Assembly: GCA_013867245.1 (NCBI GenBank)
Contig: JACENB010000156.1
Span: 1-6,784, forward strand
DNA from: Nitrosopumilaceae archaeon
GTDB taxonomy: Archaea; Thermoproteota; Nitrososphaeria; Nitrososphaerales; Nitrosopumilaceae
Length of the DNA: 6,784 nucleotides
Direction of reading: 5' to 3'
A program made the translations under genes and the position numbers. Below the pieces are notes generated by a model. The model was given only the letters and a program-made list of their open reading frames with translations, was not told the DNA's origin and ran no database searches. This document shows positions 6,061 to 6,784 of this stretch, piece by piece; within the stretch, counting starts at the first letter, position 1; each line of letters begins with the position of its first letter.

Positions 6061-6784
6061 TTGAATCAAGAAATTGTTGATGAGATAAAAAATCAGGATT
6101 ACTCTACAATTACAAGCACTATTGAAAATTTTCTAGAAGAGCAAATGGGAAAAAATCATTCTGAAGGTCTCATTTTAGGATTAAGTGGAGGTATTGATTC
6201 AGCAGTTTTAGCATACATTTGCAAAAGAAAATTTCCTGAAAAAACAATTGCAATAGTCATGCCAGATACTGCAATTACTCCAAAAATAGAAACAGAAGAT
6301 GCATTGAAAATGATATCACTAACAGGAATTCAGTACAAGTTAATTGACATTAATCCAATTGTAAATGAATACTCTATGTATCTAGAGCCAAATGAAAGGG
6401 CAAAAGGGAATCTTCGTGCAAGAGTTAGAACAAATATTTTGTACTATTATGCTAATGCCAAAAACTATCTAGTGTTAGGATCAAGTGACAAGAGCGAGTA
6501 TCTAATCGGATATTTTACAAAATTTGGAGATGGTGCCTCGGACATTACACCGATTGTGTCATTGTATAAACTTCAAGTCAGAGAAATTGCAAAGTATTTG
6601 GGAGTGCCAGAGAATGTGATTACAAAAAAGAGTAGTCCACATTTGTGGAAAGACCATGAAGCTGAAAGTGAATTGGGGGTATCATATGAAGAAGTAGATT
6701 CCATTCTCTACTGTCTATTTGATAAAAAACTCTCATCTGAAGAGACACAAAAACTAACAGGGATTGAAATGTCAACAATAGAGA
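6061..6784 (+). CDS. nadE: NAD synthetase, N-terminal 241 codons (runs off right edge)
   Basis: This is an ammonia-type NAD synthetase that adenylates deamido-NAD with ATP and amidates it to NAD, the final biosynthetic step. The first 241 codons are present; archaeal forms are about 260-280 residues, so little is missing. There is no N-terminal glutaminase domain. The ATP-pyrophosphatase P-loop is SGGIDS at 42-47; GNLRARVR at 116-123, GSSDKSE at 140-146 and GYFTKFGDG at 150-158 are family signatures. The late loop reads SSPHLWKDHEAESELG (191-206) where bacterial enzymes have PSAxLWxGQTDExELG; from memory, crenarchaeal-type sequences share the altered form. No ATG precedes the core: the frame opens at 6025, and the first Met is residue 29, inside the first helix (ITSTIENFLEEQMG). 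The TTG at 6061 is therefore the likely start, backed by a TATA box 27 nt upstream. Confidence 0.93.
   Translation, partial: MNQEIVDEIKNQDYSTITSTIENFLEEQMGKNHSEGLILGLSGGIDSAVLAYICKRKFPEKTIAIVMPDTAITPKIETEDALKMISLTGIQYKLIDINPIVNEYSMYLEPNERAKGNLRARVRTNILYYYANAKNYLVLGSSDKSEYLIGYFTKFGDGASDITPIVSLYKLQVREIAKYLGVPENVITKKSSPHLWKDHEAESELGVSYEEVDSILYCLFDKKLSSEETQKLTGIEMSTIE

Noticed and set aside
1..6784. tRNA, rRNA, CRISPR array, insertion sequence or phage module
   Set aside because: No cloverleaf-like segment, regular repeat-spacer pattern, transposase motif or terminal inverted repeat was seen; almost all sequence is accounted for by conserved protein genes.

Overview
The window looks like a piece of an ammonia-oxidising archaeal chromosome (Thaumarchaeota/Nitrososphaerota, probably the Nitrosopumilus/Nitrosarchaeum group). 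This is inferred from low GC, very tight gene packing, archaeal-type NadM and MetRS, a SelB-like pseudo-GTPase of the archaeal SelBL type, frequent GTG/TTG starts, almost no Shine-Dalgarno sequences, and TATA-like boxes about 25-27 nt before several start codons (the leaderless-mRNA arrangement). No species call is possible from sequence reading alone.

Layout: seven genes run leftward on the minus strand from about 5638 to the left edge. In transcription order they are ahcY (S-adenosylhomocysteine hydrolase), metG (methionyl-tRNA synthetase), an uncharacterised alpha/beta hydrolase, a SelB-like protein with a decayed G domain, nadM (archaeal NMN adenylyltransferase), a 39-residue zinc-ribbon protein and the first quarter of ilvC (ketol-acid reductoisomerase). 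Gaps are 0-43 nt. Two junctions are coupled: metG/hydrolase (TGA-T-ATG) and nadM/zinc ribbon (TGATG). On the right, two genes run rightward: a small Rieske ferredoxin, divergent from ahcY, and nadE (NAD synthetase), which is cut by the right edge.

Functionally this is mainly housekeeping. ahcY and metG both touch methionine: ahcY recycles the S-adenosylhomocysteine left by methyltransferases to homocysteine, and MetRS charges methionine. nadM and nadE catalyse the last two steps of NAD synthesis but sit on opposite strands about 5 kb apart. ilvC belongs to branched-chain amino acid synthesis. The least understood members are the SelB-like protein, the hydrolase coupled to metG, and the zinc-ribbon microprotein coupled to nadM.

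No tRNA, rRNA, CRISPR array, insertion sequence or large repeat was seen. No stretch longer than about 75 bases lacks a gene; the short gaps hold only TATA-like boxes and T-runs. I see no convincing new multi-gene system. The most interesting points are single-gene oddities and coupled gene pairs.
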